The position numbers and the translations under genes were made by a program. This document shows positions 1-7,828 of a stretch of DNA of 64,000 nucleotides, in pieces. Under the pieces are notes generated by a model. That model made no database searches. It had not been told where the DNA came from and saw only the letters and a list, made by a program, of their open reading frames with translations. Every line of letters begins with the position of its first letter. Position 1 is the first letter of the stretch. This stretch comes from Bacillota bacterium (GTDB lineage Bacteria > Bacillota > Sulfobacillia > Sulfobacillales > Sulfobacillaceae), in NCBI GenBank assembly GCA_021799435.1, contig JAJZAN010000002.1, forward strand, positions 1 through 64,000, written 5' to 3'.

Positions 1-42
1 AAGTTACTGACAGTCTGCCCAGTGGAACTGAAGTTGTTGACA
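1..42 (+). mobile_element. Right end of an IS21-like insertion sequence (remnant or edge)
   Basis: Positions 24-42 read as the reverse complement of the TGTCAACAACTTTAGTTCC-type unit found five times at 4811-4962, ending in ACA at 42. A second partial copy in the same orientation lies at 1-12. Multiple short repeats inside termini that begin TGT and end ACA are typical of IS21-family elements; the family assignment is inference. The body of the element would lie to the left, outside the window. An 11-base inverted repeat pairs 5-15 with 44-54 across the boundary. Confidence 0.45.
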
Positions 43-159
43 TGACTGTCAGTACTTACGGTGCCACAGGTACAGCGACATCCGGAGGGTAGGGAAGCTT
101 AATGCACTAACGGGCCGGATAGTACATTATTCGTGACGTAAAGTATTCCTCATATCATG

Positions 160-188
160 TTGCGTTCATTTCGGTTGATGCGTATAAT
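160..188 (+). promoter_or_regulatory. SigmaA-type promoter for the first toxin-antitoxin pair
   Basis: A -35 box TTGCGT (160-165) and a perfect -10 box TATAAT (183-188) are separated by exactly 17 bases. Transcription would begin near 195, leaving a leader of about 40 bases with an AAGGAGG ribosome-binding site at 221-227 before the GTG start at 236. Confidence 0.7.
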
Positions 189-235
189 GCGTTTGGGAGA
201 TCGGGTAGACTCAAGCAAAAAAGGAGGGAGCCGCG

Positions 236-697
236 GTGGCCGATCACATACTCATCGGGCCAGAAGAGCGGGATTTGGAAACCATTAAGCGAGTGGCTGG
301 CGACTTGGTTGCGAACCCGGACACAAACTACGTCCTTGTGGATGAGCAGCACAGCGAGGTGAAACTACCCCCTACGCTGGTTCGCGTGTTAATGGAGGCC
401 GCGCGGCAACTGGCGAAGGGCAATTCCGTCTCTATTTTGCATTATGAACAGGAGTTGACGACACAACAGGCGGCGGATTTGCTCCAGGTGTCCCGTCCGT
501 ATTTGATTCGCTTGTTGGAAGAGGGAAAGATACGTCATCACCTGGTGGGATCGCATCGTCGGATCCGGCTGGGCGATCTTTTGGACTACAAGAGCACGAG
601 GGACAGTCTCCGGACAGCCAATATCCGTGAGATGGTGCGTGTGTCGGAGTCTTTAGGGTTGTACGAGGCGGATGAATTCGACGAACGGGAGCCATAG
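236..697 (+). CDS. Excisionase/MerR-type helix-turn-helix protein, probable antitoxin of a PIN toxin
   Basis: A 153-residue protein starting at GTG, chosen because AAGGAGG lies 8 bases upstream. Residues about 75-118 form an excisionase-family winged helix-turn-helix (TTQQAADLLQVSRPYLIRLL, then a basic wing with HRRIR), which binds DNA. The N-terminal half is acidic and helical and has no family that I recognise; in antitoxins such a part often contacts the toxin. The stop codon is 2 bases from the start of a PIN-domain gene, so the two are almost certainly co-transcribed. The inferred job is antitoxin and autorepressor of this pair. A stand-alone regulator is the alternative. The HTH family call is firm; the antitoxin role is inferred from context. 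Confidence 0.8.
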   Translation: MADHILIGPEERDLETIKRVAGDLVANPDTNYVLVDEQHSEVKLPPTLVRVLMEAARQLAKGNSVSILHYEQELTTQQAADLLQVSRPYLIRLLEEGKIRHHLVGSHRRIRLGDLLDYKSTRDSLRTANIREMVRVSESLGLYEADEFDEREP

Positions 698-699
698 AC

Positions 700-1278
700 A
701 TGGCATTTGTGGCGTTTTTGGACACGTGCGTGCTGTTTCCGGCCAACCTGCGCGATGTCATTCTGACCATTGCGGAAGTCGGCATCTGTCAGATCCGGTG
801 GAGTCCCGACGTCTTGGATGAGTTGCAACAGACCTATATGAAGAAATCCCAGGTCGATGGCTCCAAAGCCGAAGCTGGCGTGCGCTATTTGCTCGGCATC
901 ATGCAGGACGCTTTCCCCGATGCCATGGTCGACCGCAGCCACTATGTCCATATGATTGCCGCGATGCCGAATGCACCACGAGACCGCCATGTGCTCGCTG
1001 CCGCTATTGCCTGCAGGGCAGACGTCTTGGTTACGGCCAACCTGAAAGATTTCCGTGTGCCGGCGGGATTCTGTGACACCGACGTTCAGCATCCGGACGA
1101 TTTTTTGCGCTACCAGTTGGAGCTTGCCCCGCAGGAATTTTTCCGTGCCCTCAAGGACCTGGCGTCGAACAGACACAGGCCCATGAATTCGGTCCCCGGA
1201 ATCCTCAACTCATTGCAAAAGACGGTTCCCAAATTTGCTTCCCAAGCCCAAACCATGTTGGCCGATTATCTGCCATAA
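700..1278 (+). CDS. PIN-domain protein, probable ribonuclease toxin
   Basis: A 192-residue protein of the PIN nuclease superfamily, whose members cleave RNA with metal ions held by clustered acidic residues. Visible candidates are D8 (FLDTCVLF), E41 in the DVLDEL segment, D95 in PRDRHVLAAA and D117 in the strand-loop VTANLKDF. The chain extends about 60 residues past the usual PIN core as a helical tail (roughly 130-192), giving a longer protein than VapC toxins, which have about 130 residues. It follows the HTH gene by 2 bases. Inferred role: toxin moiety of a HTH-PIN toxin-antitoxin module. RNA target unknown. Confidence 0.82.
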   Translation: MAFVAFLDTCVLFPANLRDVILTIAEVGICQIRWSPDVLDELQQTYMKKSQVDGSKAEAGVRYLLGIMQDAFPDAMVDRSHYVHMIAAMPNAPRDRHVLAAAIACRADVLVTANLKDFRVPAGFCDTDVQHPDDFLRYQLELAPQEFFRALKDLASNRHRPMNSVPGILNSLQKTVPKFASQAQTMLADYLP

Positions 1279-1793
1279 AGGGAAAAAACCAAAGCTTCTG
1301 ATAGAGGGCCTGGGTTTTCGCTCAGTACTTCAGCAAATTAGTATGCGCCTTAAGCGGGGTGCCAAGTCGCTAATCGCGACTGCGGATTGAGCCGATCCGA
1401 AGACTTCCGTATGATGAACGAAAGGCCAGATATGGGGTGCGTTGGGGTGTCCGAATATCGACTTTGCGAGGCAGACCAGTATTGCTACGACTTCAGCCCC
1501 TGTCATGACTATTATTACCGTCTCTTGCTTCCCATGTGGAACCAGTAACGCAACGGGCTCGAACACCCCAGTTTCTTTGCCCAGTGAATCAAGTGCTAAT
1601 GGGGGCGAGTGTGCATTAAGGACATTCGGTTTGTACCCGATTAAATTGCATACTTGGGGTGTAGACCGTCAACGGCGGGCCTTCTAAGACTTCCGCGCCT
1701 TCAACGGGATGTATTTTTTTGTGCAAATCGCGTAAGATAAAGGGTAGGGAAAGTAGGGAAACGGTTGCTGGTTTGTAGAAAGGTGGTGAGGAC
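1279..1793. other. Gene-free stretch between two toxin-antitoxin modules
   Basis: About 515 bases without a convincing gene. The only open frames (1442-1687 forward, 1330-1566 reverse) lack a ribosome-binding site and look non-coding. Base composition is more AT-rich than in the surrounding genes. The last 60 bases hold the leader of the next gene, with a purine-rich ribosome-binding site (AAAGGTGGTGAGG) just before 1794. Confidence 0.5.
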
Positions 1794-2060
1794 ATGGCAG
1801 TGCCCTTCATCGATAATGCCAAAGTGATGGCCAAGGGACAGATCACGCTCCCGAAAGATATCCGGTCCCAGTTGCGGTTGTCGACCGGTGACCGGGTGAC
1901 GCTCATCTGTGAGGATGATCGCGTGATTCTGATGAATTCGGCCGTCTATGCGATGAAGATGCTCCAGCAGGACATGGTCGGAGAGGCCGAGCGCGTGGGT
2001 TTGGGCTCCGACGACGCGGTGATGGATCTCGTGAAAGCGATGCGAAAGGACACCGATTGA
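1794..2060 (+). CDS. AbrB/SpoVT-type antitoxin
   Basis: An 88-residue protein with an N-terminal swapped-hairpin AbrB domain at residues about 10-50 (KVMAKGQITLPKDIRSQL, then GDRV and the strand VILMN). This fold binds DNA as a dimer and occurs in MazE- and VapB-type antitoxins. The C-terminal helical half would wrap around the toxin. Its stop at 2060 is one base from the start of the downstream PIN gene, the classic VapBC arrangement. The start is an ATG preceded by AAAGGTGGTGAGG. Expected to repress its own promoter. Confidence is high for the domain and good for the antitoxin role. Confidence 0.88.
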   Translation: MAVPFIDNAKVMAKGQITLPKDIRSQLRLSTGDRVTLICEDDRVILMNSAVYAMKMLQQDMVGEAERVGLGSDDAVMDLVKAMRKDTD

Positions 2061-2061
2061 C

Positions 2062-2466
2062 GTGAAGGTGTTGATCGACACCAACATTCTCCTCTCCGCT
2101 TCATTAAACCCCTCGGGGGTTCCCGATCAAGCCTACCGGAAAGCGGTCACTCATCCGAATGAGGGGTGCATTACCGATCAAACCATTGACGAATTGCGGC
2201 GGGTGTATAATCGTAAGTTTCCGCACAAAATTCCGGCCTTGGAACGCTTTTTGGCGCTGGTCTTGACGGTTGTTGAGGTGGTTCAGACACCCGACGGACG
2301 CATAGCGGATGAAGTTCTCGTGCGGGATGCTTCGGATCGCCCCATTCTTCGCGCGGCGGTTGCCGCGCATGTGGACATACTCATTACGGGAGACAAGGAT
2401 TTTCTGGAATCGGGTATTACGACGCCGCACATTATGACGGCGCGAGATTTTGTTCAAATGGACTAG
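2062..2466 (+). CDS. VapC-like PIN-domain ribonuclease toxin
   Basis: A 134-residue single-domain PIN protein, the usual VapC length. It shows D6 (LIDTNILLSA), E44 (TIDELRRVY), D92 (RDASDRPILRAA) and D111/D113 (ITGDKDF), matching the acidic quartet that binds metal ions in PIN nucleases. The start is GTG, one base after the stop of the AbrB-type gene, so translation is probably coupled. Together the two form a type II toxin-antitoxin system whose toxin would cut RNA, usually a tRNA or rRNA in characterised VapCs; the target cannot be read from sequence. It belongs to a different PIN subfamily from the protein at 700-1278. Confidence 0.88.
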   Translation: MKVLIDTNILLSASLNPSGVPDQAYRKAVTHPNEGCITDQTIDELRRVYNRKFPHKIPALERFLALVLTVVEVVQTPDGRIADEVLVRDASDRPILRAAVAAHVDILITGDKDFLESGITTPHIMTARDFVQMD

Positions 2467-2828
2467 CGGAGCGATCGTTTGACCTACCCGATGGATCGGA
2501 GGGCGGGAGCATACTTCAGCCTTGCCTGACTCTTGATTCGGTGGTTCCGGAATGGCCCAATCTTTAACCGGAGGGCGCGGATCGTCATTGTGGTGGTCCG
2601 TCAGGGGAGAAGGCATCGTGCGTGATTCCAGACTATCGGAGTGACGGCATGGACATGTGAATGTGGGATTTTCGGTCCCTGATTCTCCAACAGGAAGCAT
2701 CGTTTCGCATCAAACCTGTGGGCCCCTTTTCTTCGATCCTTGACGGTCCGAATCATGCACATACGGGGGCAATAGCGCGTTTAGCGAGTTACCGGCCGTC
2801 CGTCGATAAGCCTCGTCACTGACACGAT
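2467..2828. other. Gene-free stretch after the VapBC-like pair
   Basis: No credible coding region on either strand. A long reverse frame (2104-2700) runs across the PIN gene as its shadow. No strong terminator, promoter or repeat was seen. Confidence 0.4.
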
Positions 2829-3362
2829 TTAGGGTCCTTCTCCAGGGATGTAGTGCTCGGAGTAGGTCGTCACGCGCCAGTGTCCATGAACACGCTGTAA
2901 ATAGGCGACACCGGCTACCCCGTCGACGACCGGCCTCGCATGGTGAGTACCGCCGGCAAAGGCGACTGTCGCCCGCCATGCGGCGCGGGCCCACGGACCC
3001 ACGGCCACGACAGACTCCAAGTGCACATGGATGCGTTCATACGTAGTCCGATTGTTTTTGAGGGCTGCCATGGTCACGCGATAGATGTGACGGTCTCGGG
3101 TGATGAGCGGTGATCCTGGTGCAAAGGTCTTCCCGAGGACATGGGATTCGGCACTCCACAACTGACGCTTCATCGTCGGTGACGGGGTTTTTCCCAAGGG
3201 AAGCACCTGTGGCGACAGCACTAACGGATTTTCCAACGCCACCATCCGGTGCAAAACCGGTTGGATGGCGGCTCGGTCGCGGCCCGAGGTGATGGTGACG
3301 CCGACAACACCGATGGCCAATACGCCCACTCCACCGATCGCCACTAACCGGCCCAAGCGCAT
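2829..3362 (-). CDS. Secreted or membrane-anchored protein of unknown function
   Basis: A 177-residue protein whose first 31 residues contain a single hydrophobic segment (RLVAIGGVGVLAIGVVGVTI) after one arginine, that is, a signal peptide or N-terminal anchor. The rest is soluble, basic and beta-rich, with a conserved-looking end (VDGVAGVAYLQRVHGHWRV). No family recognised. It could be a lumazine-binding-like or NTF2-like export protein, but that is a guess. The ATG is preceded by GAGGTTGGGG. It stands alone, divergent from the gene at 3649, in the accessory region between the insertion-sequence ends. Confidence 0.6.
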   Translation of the reverse strand: MRLGRLVAIGGVGVLAIGVVGVTITSGRDRAAIQPVLHRMVALENPLVLSPQVLPLGKTPSPTMKRQLWSAESHVLGKTFAPGSPLITRDRHIYRVTMAALKNNRTTYERIHVHLESVVAVGPWARAAWRATVAFAGGTHHARPVVDGVAGVAYLQRVHGHWRVTTYSEHYIPGEGP

Positions 3363-3648
3363 CGCCCCAACCTCTCTTTCTTGTTAGGATAACGGGTAAG
3401 ATAGTCAGAATGTTGCGCCACACGAACGTCGGCAAAAATGGCGAACTGGCCTTGTCTTTGACCCAGATGCTTCACGGGCGGGCGCATTTCGTCAGACAGC
3501 CGGTCTGCTTGCGAGGTTGCCACCGTGGCGAAAATGTTCACGGCAGCAATCAGGAAGATTCGGGGGCGAGTGTGTATCAAGCTCCAGACGTCGGTATCGG
3601 GTATCATTCATTATGTATCGAGGGCCGTTGAGTCTAAGGAGGATAGCC

Positions 3649-4698
3649 ATGGCAGAGGACCATTGGATCGACTGCGCCCTATGCCAATTGTGGGCGGAGG
3701 GAGTCGATTGGCGCGCGTTAGTTCCCGCAGCCACAGCTGCCCGTCGTCATCACGTCGAGGAATGGCTTCGACACCCTCACACGCTACCTCGGCGGAAGCC
3801 GTTTAGTTATCCGGGTCCGGAACAGACAAGACTGATTGTGCCCTTGTATGAGCGCTTTGTGGTTGATTTGGCTCCGTGGCTGGAGCGCCTTTGGAGCGGC
3901 GCTATGCGGGCCTTGCCGGGCACTCCGGACGTGACGGCACGCCTCGATCACATGGCTCACTGGCGCCTTAATCTGACGCTGGGTAAGAGTCTCCCCGATC
4001 CAGAGCAAGTGGTGGAACTCTGGGCCCAGCACCCTTCACAGGTGCAAGAAACGCCAGCAGAGCAACAAATTCTAGCGTGGTACAGGGCCCAGGAGCCCTG
4101 GCGCGACCGGTGGCATCCCTACCGCGAGGGATCCGGGGCCATGCGGCGTGCGCCCATCTGGGGCGCGGTCTACTGCGCGGCGCCAGAACAAGCGGCGGCA
4201 GCGGCGGCCCGGGACGCCCGGATAACTTATGGCGGCTGGGGTGTGTGGACGGCGGCAGTCGTGGCGTGGGCCGTTGCATTAGGGCAGAACACGTCCCCCG
4301 CAGTGACCGCCGAGACGTTAATACGGGGGATGACGCGGGTCGATCCCCAGCACCCGGGGGTCGAGGCCGTCAATGCGGTGTTGCGGACAGAATTCCCTGG
4401 GGAATCATGGGAGGCTTGGTGCCAGTTTATCGACACGGAGTTTACCGGGTATCCCCGTGACCACAGTCTCGTCAACCTCTTGTTGATCATCGGGGCGTTG
4501 CACTGGTATGCCGACCGCGATTGCGAGGACATGCTGGGTGCCATCGACCGAGCAGGCTGGGACATCGCCGGAAACCAGTTGATTTCTGCAACCCTGATGG
4601 CACAGCCCAGAAATCAGACCGACGCGGTCCGCGACGCCCTGTTGCACTTCCTCGTTGGCGCAGTGGTTAAGGCGCACGGACACCCGCCGAACGTCTGA
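3649..4698 (+). CDS. Divergent ADP-ribosylglycohydrolase-fold protein, probably catalytically degenerate
   Basis: A 349-residue protein; the ATG at 3649 is chosen over an earlier in-frame codon because AAGGAGG precedes it by about 7 bases. The segment order matches the all-helical ADP-ribosylglycohydrolase (ARH/DraG) family: SYPGPEQTRLIVPLYERF (about 53-70) stands where TDDTQM-type helices occur, GAMRRAPIWG (163-172) matches the GxAMRxAP motif, ITYGGWGVWTAAVVAWAVA (192-210) matches the SxxTH...AxAAAVA helix, and the segment near residues 320-335 (GWDIAGNQL) matches GGDTDTIAA. In place of the metal-binding TDDT and DTDT aspartates it has GPEQT and DIAGN, so the di-magnesium site appears lost. 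It may bind ADP-ribose or protein without hydrolysis. The fold call is moderate, from motif order only. Confidence 0.55.
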   Translation: MAEDHWIDCALCQLWAEGVDWRALVPAATAARRHHVEEWLRHPHTLPRRKPFSYPGPEQTRLIVPLYERFVVDLAPWLERLWSGAMRALPGTPDVTARLDHMAHWRLNLTLGKSLPDPEQVVELWAQHPSQVQETPAEQQILAWYRAQEPWRDRWHPYREGSGAMRRAPIWGAVYCAAPEQAAAAAARDARITYGGWGVWTAAVVAWAVALGQNTSPAVTAETLIRGMTRVDPQHPGVEAVNAVLRTEFPGESWEAWCQFIDTEFTGYPRDHSLVNLLLIIGALHWYADRDCEDMLGAIDRAGWDIAGNQLISATLMAQPRNQTDAVRDALLHFLVGAVVKAHGHPPNV

Positions 4699-4810
4699 GA
4701 ATGGGGCTCTCGACGTATCCGATTAGGGGATGTCTTACGGCGCTATCGGGGGCGTTCGCGCTACCACCATGGAGCCATACGCGCTTAAGTGTAGCCACGC
4801 TGGGGCGTAG

Positions 4811-4962
4811 TGTCGGGAACTTTACTTCCCAAATCCGGGCGGCTGTCAACAACTTTAGTTCCGATTTTATGTCCGATGTGGCCGGGGGTGTCAACAACTT
4901 TACGTCCCAAACGGGCAGTGTCAGCAAGTTTACTTCCCAAGTGTCAACAACTTTAGTTCCCT
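4811..4962 (+). repeat. Five direct copies of a 20-base insertion-sequence end repeat
   Basis: Copies start at 4811, 4843, 4889, 4919 and 4942, all in one orientation, with consensus TGTCAACAACTTTAGTTCCC; the copy at 4811 is the most diverged. Spacings are 32, 46, 30 and 23 bases. The same unit occurs inverted at 1-42. Serial copies in one orientation starting with TGT resemble the left end of an IS21-family element, where they bind transposase. No transposase gene follows; instead a truncated binding-protein gene begins at once, so this is a solo end left by deletion or aberrant transposition. Confidence 0.6.
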
Positions 4963-5202
4963 GTACAGCTCATTAACGCGACCACCAACCAGGTGGGCAC
5001 TCCGGCACAAACCCGTTCCGCCATGGATGCCTACGAGCAATTTATGGCTAACGAGGTGCCGGTGATTTGGCTGCCGTGGGCCCCGTCAAGCTATGTTGGC
5101 ACGGGGTATCCCGAGCACGCCAAGAACGTTCACCGCACCGTCAGCACCTTTAACCAAGTCACAGACTTGTACTATCCCAACTGGTGGACCGTGTCTCAAT
5201 AG
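4963..5202 (+). pseudogene. 3' fragment of a family 5 peptide ABC-transporter substrate-binding protein
   Basis: The reading frame ending at the TAG at 5200-5202 translates to about 79 residues resembling the C-terminus of oligopeptide/dipeptide-binding proteins: QLINATTNQ, AMDAYEQFMANEVPVIWLPW, and the closing YYPNWWTVSQ. In intact members this segment follows about 500 residues of a periplasmic-type binding domain and a lipoprotein signal. Here the upstream part is missing and the frame enters the insertion-sequence repeat block at about 4962, so the gene has been truncated. No start codon with a ribosome-binding site is available; the GTG at 4993 is not preceded by one. A rho-independent terminator at 5281-5317 remains from the original gene. 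Confidence 0.72.
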
Positions 5203-5280
5203 ATTGGATTTGTACAGGATGGGCTGTCCCGGACCGTCGCCGTCCTGTCTGAGTTGGGACTCGGTTTCCCCTCAACCAAA

Positions 5281-5317
5281 AAAACAGCGTCTGGCTGCAC
5301 TCAGACGCTGTTTTTTT
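5281..5317. terminator. Bidirectional rho-independent terminator
   Basis: A perfect 9-base stem (5285-5293 with 5302-5310) around an 8-base loop, flanked by runs of A on the left and T on the right. It can serve both the truncated binding-protein gene on the plus strand and the DUF4012 gene that ends at 5346 on the minus strand. Confidence 0.85.
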
Positions 5318-5345
5318 CTGTCGGACCCGAGGTAGCTTCCGCGCG

Positions 5346-7205
5346 CTATTGCGCGGGAAGTTTTATGAACAAGTCGCGAGTAAACGTCATCGTTTTCGCC
5401 AACCCGCCGTCCCGCACGGTAAACGTCTGATGGTTAACCCCCGGTTGCAACTGTACCGTCAGCGACCCCATATGGATCCCTTTGGGCAGCCAATACGTGA
5501 CGGTCACCGTGTGCGTAGCGATGGGTTGGTCGGTGCTGGTCCGCGGGGGCAGATCCACGTGACCGCCAAACACCGTTTTGTGCACCGTCGCGTTTCCATA
5601 GGTTTCAGGAGGAATGCCATCGACTCCCGTAATGGAAATGAGCCTCGAACCCCAGGGTACGTAAAACCGTACCCAGGAGTGGTAAGGCACGAACAACCAA
5701 CCGTTATCGATGGCCGGATCGATATAGGTAATGCTGGACGTCTCCTGCCAGCGGCCGTCTACGCGAACAATATGAGTCGCAATGTGATAGAACATCTCGA
5801 AATTGTCTTTGTGGCCCAGCAAATTCTCGTCAACCACGGACAAGTAGTCCCCCGGCACCGTCTTGTCCATGGTGCCAGCCCAGTGATAACGCTCAGCCAT
5901 CGCCTCAGCCCGGGGATTGTTGAAGGACAACAAAATGAACTTGCGATTTAAGCCCTGGTCCACAGTCTTCAAAATCCGCACCAGCTCCGTTCCATGCGCG
6001 TGCAGAACATCCTTAAAGAGTGCCTTCATGGCACGGCCGATAAACTGCTTGCGCTCACTGTTGGGCAGATTTCGCCTTTCAGCCATGTACTCCATTTCCA
6101 GATTGGCGTTTTGGGCGGTGAGCTTGACCGGACCGGCGCTGGTGGGTACCGTGACAGAGCCCACATCCCCAATAAGCTCATCCGCAAACCATGTGTCGAG
6201 GAAGATAATGCCGTCGATGTGCGGTGCGTTGGGGATGGACGCATAGAACTTCTTGATGTAGGCGACTGTCGTAGGCACGTTGGGCGACGTATTCGCATCG
6301 CGAAGGTGCCAATAGGTCACTGGAAGGTAGGTGGCAATAACCGTGGAGGCGGGGGGATGATAGGTCACCCGGGCATCTAACAGGTACATGTTCTCGGCGG
6401 AGACGTGGGACAGCTTTCCGCGGTCCACGGTCACGTAGGCATAAGCTGTCATGAATCCGCCTGTAGCCCGAAGCTCGCCGCTGTTTTGGAAAATGAGCAG
6501 GTACCGCTTGGGGGTCGGGTCCCCGAGAATGTTTTGCAGAGCCGCGGTTGACTGGTAAATCAGGGGCATGTTTTTGACCGCCGTGTTCAACACGGTTTGG
6601 GCGGTGAGCACCTTGGAGGCCAAGGGTTGTAAAAACCCGCGAAAGTCACTGGGCCTTACGGAGTCGAGTGCCTGATTGGCCCGCACAAAGTCAGGATAGG
6701 CGCGGCGCAAATCTGGTCCAAGAATAGGCAGCGCGGACACCACAGCCGAAATCTTTTGCTTGCCCGTGACCAGGTGTTGTGGACCTGCCCCTCCCCGATA
6801 ACCTAGCAGCGGCGCAATCCGTTTCAGAGCCGGCATTAAGACATTCATGCCCCTGAGACCTTGGTCTACGGCGCGAAAGGCCTGCTCGCCATCATGATAT
6901 TGCCGTCCGATCCCCGGTACAAACGATAGGTAGCCCATCCAGCGCATCCACGTCAGCGCTTTCTGGGTCTCCTGATCCAACTGTCGCACACCGGACCGGA
7001 TGGCAGGAAAGCTGTGCTGCTTGTTCCCCGCCTCCAGAAGACGGGCCGTGTGGCGCATGTGAGACACCTGCCGTGCCAAGAGAGCTCCGGGCACCGCTAG
7101 GAAGGCCAGAAACAGCGCAACAAACCCAAACACACCGATGCGCCACATCCACCAGCGGCGCCCTCGAGGGCCCCGGCCCTTCTTCTTCTCCTTGTCGACC
7201 GCCAC
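5346..7205 (-). CDS. DUF4012-domain membrane-anchored protein
   Basis: A 619-residue protein starting at GTG. A lysine/arginine-rich cytoplasmic head (residues 1-20) precedes one transmembrane helix (about 22-46, VFGFVALFLAFLAVPGALLA). The large remainder is extracytoplasmic. The DUF4012 signature is clear in the segment around residues 230-260: PKRYLLIFQNSGELRATGGF, followed by TAYAYVTVDRGKLS. The family is common in Gram-positive bacteria and often found near exopolysaccharide or cell-envelope genes, but its biochemical role is unproven. It has no operon partner here and faces the terminator at 5281-5317. Length and motif fit the family well. Confidence 0.88.
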   Translation of the reverse strand: MAVDKEKKKGRGPRGRRWWMWRIGVFGFVALFLAFLAVPGALLARQVSHMRHTARLLEAGNKQHSFPAIRSGVRQLDQETQKALTWMRWMGYLSFVPGIGRQYHDGEQAFRAVDQGLRGMNVLMPALKRIAPLLGYRGGAGPQHLVTGKQKISAVVSALPILGPDLRRAYPDFVRANQALDSVRPSDFRGFLQPLASKVLTAQTVLNTAVKNMPLIYQSTAALQNILGDPTPKRYLLIFQNSGELRATGGFMTAYAYVTVDRGKLSHVSAENMYLLDARVTYHPPASTVIATYLPVTYWHLRDANTSPNVPTTVAYIKKFYASIPNAPHIDGIIFLDTWFADELIGDVGSVTVPTSAGPVKLTAQNANLEMEYMAERRNLPNSERKQFIGRAMKALFKDVLHAHGTELVRILKTVDQGLNRKFILLSFNNPRAEAMAERYHWAGTMDKTVPGDYLSVVDENLLGHKDNFEMFYHIATHIVRVDGRWQETSSITYIDPAIDNGWLFVPYHSWVRFYVPWGSRLISITGVDGIPPETYGNATVHKTVFGGHVDLPPRTSTDQPIATHTVTVTYWLPKGIHMGSLTVQLQPGVNHQTFTVRDGGLAKTMTFTRDLFIKLPAQ

Positions 7206-7277
7206 TAGTGGCCCAACTCCTGTATATTTACTGAAGAATTGAGACTCTTCATTTCCTATATCGCCATTGTAGCGGAA

Positions 7278-7697
7278 TCATGACGACCTGTCCCCATGAC
7301 CTGGACTGCGACTGTATATGACTTGCCCGCGCGCTGCGTCCAGGCCATCGCCGCGGGACACCATAACATCCGCGATGACAATTCGCTTTCCCGCCCGCAC
7401 CACCGTTCCCGCAGCTGTCAACCGTAGTGCGTCGGGTGGAACTGGGCTTAGATATTGCACCGCCAAATTTATTGTTCGAAGGCTCTCCTGATGGGTTAGG
7501 GCGAAGGCCCAAGCCCCGGCCGAATCAATGAGTGCGCTCAGCACCCCACCATGCACCACACCCTGATGTTGAAAAAACTCGGGGCGGACGTCCACCATCA
7601 CGACAGCCCGCCCCTCGCTTGCTGCCAACTGGTCTATGCTAAAGCCCATCCACTGCCAAAAGGCATTCTCGCGCCGAAAGCGCTCCTCCATATCCAC
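7278..7697 (-). CDS. PaaI-family hotdog-fold acyl-CoA thioesterase
   Basis: A 139-residue single hotdog domain. The region HQGVVHGGVLSALIDSAGAWAF (about 43-64) carries the HGG motif and the following helix with the acidic residue D59, which activate water on the thioester in PaaI-type enzymes. The later strands (INLAVQYLSPVP, RIVIADVMVSR) complete the fold. Such enzymes hydrolyse small or aromatic acyl-CoA esters, including phenylacetyl-type CoAs. Substrate cannot be assigned. It is divergent from speE and has no operon partner, so a general housekeeping thioesterase is equally possible. Cytoplasmic tetramer expected. Confidence 0.88.
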   Translation of the reverse strand: MDMEERFRRENAFWQWMGFSIDQLAASEGRAVVMVDVRPEFFQHQGVVHGGVLSALIDSAGAWAFALTHQESLRTINLAVQYLSPVPPDALRLTAAGTVVRAGKRIVIADVMVSRGDGLDAARGQVIYSRSPGHGDRSS

Positions 7698-7828
7698 CCT
7701 CGTGTCCTCCTCTGCTTGGCCATGATATACTACTAACCAACCTGCCCAATCTCCTCTTGGATGAATTTGGCAACTCGCTGCGAAGGCACGCGCTTTCGTC
7801 CAGCATGCTACAGCGAAGGAGCGATCTC

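Noticed and set aside
1442-1687. Forward frame of 81 codons between the two toxin-antitoxin pairs
   Set aside because: No ribosome-binding site, atypical composition and no resemblance to known families.
2104-2700. Minus-strand frame of 198 codons spanning the second PIN toxin gene
   Set aside because: Shadow of the PIN gene that runs into non-coding DNA, with no family signature.
4811-4962. CRISPR array
   Set aside because: The five direct repeats are only about 20 bases with uneven spacers of 3-26 bases, no cas genes are near, and the same unit occurs inverted at the window start, fitting a transposon end.
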